Assembly: GCF_901933205.1 (NCBI RefSeq)
Contig: NC_044574.1
Span: 1,242,501 to 1,306,500, forward strand
Length of the DNA stretch: 64,000 nucleotides
Source: Camarhynchus parvulus
Taxonomy: Eukaryota; Chordata; Aves; Passeriformes; Thraupidae
Reading direction: 5' to 3'
Shown here: positions 61,300 to 64,000 of the stretch, piece after piece
How the letters are laid out: each line of letters opens with the position of its first letter
Position numbering within the stretch: the stretch's first letter is position 1
Notes under the pieces: model-generated
What the model was told of the DNA's origin: nothing
What the model saw: only the letters and a program-made list of their open reading frames with translations
The model's database searches: none
Translations under genes and position numbers: made by a program

Positions 61300-64000
61300 C
61301 AAATGGAGGAGCTCCTGGCTAAAACACGAATTTTGGGGGATTTCATGGTGCTCTCCATCCCAAAACCCGCCACGAGCTCCAAGCCTGCTGTGCTGGCAGA
61401 GCAGGATTGTGGCTGTGGGATAACCTGGGATCCCCAGATTTGGATTTTCTGCCTTCCAGGGTGGCAATTTTTGGGTGTCTTGGGAGGGATGGAGAAGGTG
61501 AAGCCCCTCCTTGGGCAGCAGCTGGGTGGAGCTGCAATCCAGGCTCCACTTCCAGAGGGACGGGGAGCGAATCCCAGGGATGTCAGGGAGTCAGGATCCA
61601 TCCTGCACCGTGGTCCCTTTGTTTTTTCCATCCGTCCTCCCAGGCAGCTCAAGGAACCTCCTCATTTGTGGTATTCCATTTGTCCCTCTGGTGGTAACAG
61701 AGCTCTCCATCACTTCCCAGGTGGAATTTTCCCCACGAAATCTCTCTCACCTGCTGGTTCTCCAGCTTCCTTCTCCTTGTAGGGTTGGGATCACCTTGTG
61801 GGGTCACCTCAGCCCCTGTCCCCTCCTCCCTGGAGGAGCTTTAACCTCGCCTGGTCTGCAGGAGCTCCTCAGGTGTTCGCTCATCCCACAGAGGCCTTGC
61901 AATCCTTGGGATTTCCTTGGAGGAATCCCTTTTCCGAGCTTCTTTCCCTTATTCCTGCCACGAGACCGTGCATGCTCTGGAAGGGGTTTTTATTCCTTTG
62001 GGATGAAGTGGCTGCACCATGGATTGGGAATTTCCCACTCATCCCCTCCTGAGTGTGGCCACCTCTTGCTCTGCTCTGTTACCAGTTCCTGGAATTCTTG
62101 GCAGGACCAAGGACTGGTTTATTTTTAAGTCTGGCTTTGTCTCTAGGAGAATCCCTGCTCTGGGATTCTTAAATCCATAGGGATCCTTCCCTTCTGTCCT
62201 CTCTCCGTGCTCCAGGAAAACCCATCGGCTCAGTAAAAACCGGGATTTTCCTCCTGGTATTTCACTTCCCCCCATTCCCTGGGAAAGCTGTTCTCCTCCT
62301 CCTTGTCTCCAGGGATTCCTTCATGCCCACACCACGGGCAGTGATCCATCACCCATTGGGATAGCCCATCCCGGGGCTCGGAATTAGGTCTCCGAGGTCT
62401 CTTCCAACCCAAACCATTCCGCAATTCCCTGAGGAATGAGAGCTCCGACCATGCCCGCTGGGTTTGCGGGATTCTCCTTCCCCGTGGCTCCATCCACAGG
62501 GATCCCAGCTGGATCCTGGCGGGCTGATCCCACCTTTCTGATGCCCCTTCTCTGGACACAGCTCCCGTTTCTTTGCCAGGACATCCATGGATGTGGGATC
62601 CTTCTCCCTCCTTGAGGAGCGTAAGGTGAATTTTATTCTCCTTTTTCTCCATAAATAAAAGGGAGAGGACGCTGGGAGCAGCATTCCCAAGCTGATCAGT
62701 CCCGGTGCCATTTGGTACCCCCAGAAATGCGGCCGAGAAGCTGAAATTTCTTGGTGGAATTTTGCTGGGGATGGAATTTTTGGGAGACTCAGGCAGTTTT
62801 GCAGAGGGGCTGCAGAGGCTTGGTCCTGGCTCTCGCCCACAGCCCTTTTAACTTCTCAGCCTTGAAAATTCGGGATTGAAAGCAAGGCCTTAAAGGGTTT
62901 GGGATCGAAAGCAGGGCCTTGAAGGGTTTGGGATTGAAATCCTCTCATGCCATGCGGGGGATTTGTAGGAGAGATTCTTGAACATGGGGATTTTTGAGTT
63001 GTGGGGAAATGCAGATCTTGGGATTAATTTTATTCTGAATTTGACTGGAAATGCTGGAGTTGGGACAGCCCTCGAAGGTGCATCATGACATGACCTGAGG
63101 ATCCGAAATGATCCTTCCATTTTTTCCAGCAGATCTTTTTTTTTTTAGAATCATTCAAATTTCAGTGCAAGTGCCTTTGGCAAAGGCAGCTCATTCCTTT
63201 GAGCCTGGAGGCTCCAGCTCCTGTTCCCAGACTCCTGTTGGAGGCTGGAGCGTTCACGAGAGCCTGGATTCCTCCAGGATGGAGCCTTCCATGTGCTCCA
63301 TTTCCAAAAAAACGAGGGGGAGAAAAGGAATCAGTTCTTTGCTGTGTGCAAAGGCTGAACCTTTTATAAACAGTGTCCGGGTAGGAATGGGATTTTTTTG
63401 AGTTTTCTCTCCTTTTGTGGTGCCTTTCCAACTTTTTTGCTGTGTTTTCCCTTTGTTCATGCTCCCAGTACCAGCATGGCCTCTTGCCCATGAACCACCT
63501 CCAAAAATATCCCGGTTTCCAATCCCGCTGGAGCACGGGAATGGGCTCTGGAGAGGGGCAGGCATCCAGGATAACGTGGCGATGGCACAGGGCTGGGACA
63601 AACGCAGCCTGGCCTTTGGAAATGTGGGAAGAGTTAGGATGAATCCAGGTTGAGATGTTGCTTTGGATGCTTCCCGACGTCTCCTGTCGGCCAAACCTCC
63701 GGCAGGTGCCAAACTGGTTCCTGAAAGCATTTGCAGGCTCATCCCGCCTCCCTTTGGTCGGGCCAGCGGCTCCAGGCTGGATGGGATGCAGGTGGCTGAT
63801 CCCAAATTTTCAGTTTTCCTCCTGGAGGGTTGGAACAGAAAGCTCCATTCCCTCTTTTGGGAGCCAGGTGGGAGCAGCGAGGGGCCTGGAAATCATGGAT
63901 GGCCAAAGGCAGGGATTGGTGATGGTGCTTCGGGTGGGAAGGAGAAAGCCACGGAAAACGTGGTACCTCACATCCCAACCAGGTATGGAATCACTGCTGG
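61300..64000. other. CYP26B1: CYP26B1 intron 2, distal part, nothing recognised
   Basis: Apart from the short CR1 end at 62.37 kb and a 33-bp dimer (GGGTTTGGGATCGAAAGCAG) at 62.87-62.94 kb I see no gene, exon or known repeat. Confidence 0.55.
62372..62435 (+). mobile_element. short CR1 3' end
   Basis: CTCTTCCAACCCAAACCATT followed by CCGCAATTCC; about 60 bp only. Confidence 0.55.

Overview
The window is vertebrate nuclear DNA and almost certainly from a bird, most likely a songbird. The evidence is many CR1 LINE fragments in both orientations, two solo LTRs of the same endogenous-retrovirus family, GC-rich sequence packed with minisatellites, and exons of two vertebrate genes. Coding sequence is under 1 kb. 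Nearly every long open frame lies in repeats or low-complexity DNA and is not a gene.

Layout. (1) 1-19,150: 3' end of EXOC6B, an exocyst subunit, on the + strand. Its penultimate coding exon is at 6642-6754 and its last coding exon and stop at 14861-14987. A probable long 3' UTR runs to an ATTAAA near 19,131. (2) About 19,150-50,200: roughly 31 kb of intergenic DNA holding CR1 pieces, LTRs, more than fifteen tandem arrays and several unique AT-rich or CpG-rich islands that look like regulatory elements. (3) 50,215-64,000: 5' end of CYP26B1, the retinoic-acid hydroxylase, on the + strand. There is a TATA box at 50,215, a leader of about 1 kb, coding exon 1 at 51266-51469 and exon 2 at 53268-53492. 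Intron 2 runs past the end of the window, so exon 3 onward is not here. The order EXOC6B then CYP26B1, both in the same direction, matches the known vertebrate arrangement (human 2p13).

How the parts may work together. The two genes are unrelated in function: vesicle tethering and retinoic-acid clearance. EXOC6B introns and the spacer may act as a regulatory landscape for the developmental gene CYP26B1. Candidate elements with POU octamers, TAAT cores, a TCF-like site and nuclear-receptor half-sites are listed, all as inference.

Most unusual structure. The 3' splice site and first ~60 nt of the last EXOC6B exon have been amplified upstream as a ~205-bp tandem array of five decoy exons. A second array at 31.2-32.35 kb repeats a ~30-nt exon-like module with an acceptor-like and a donor-like edge about twelve times.
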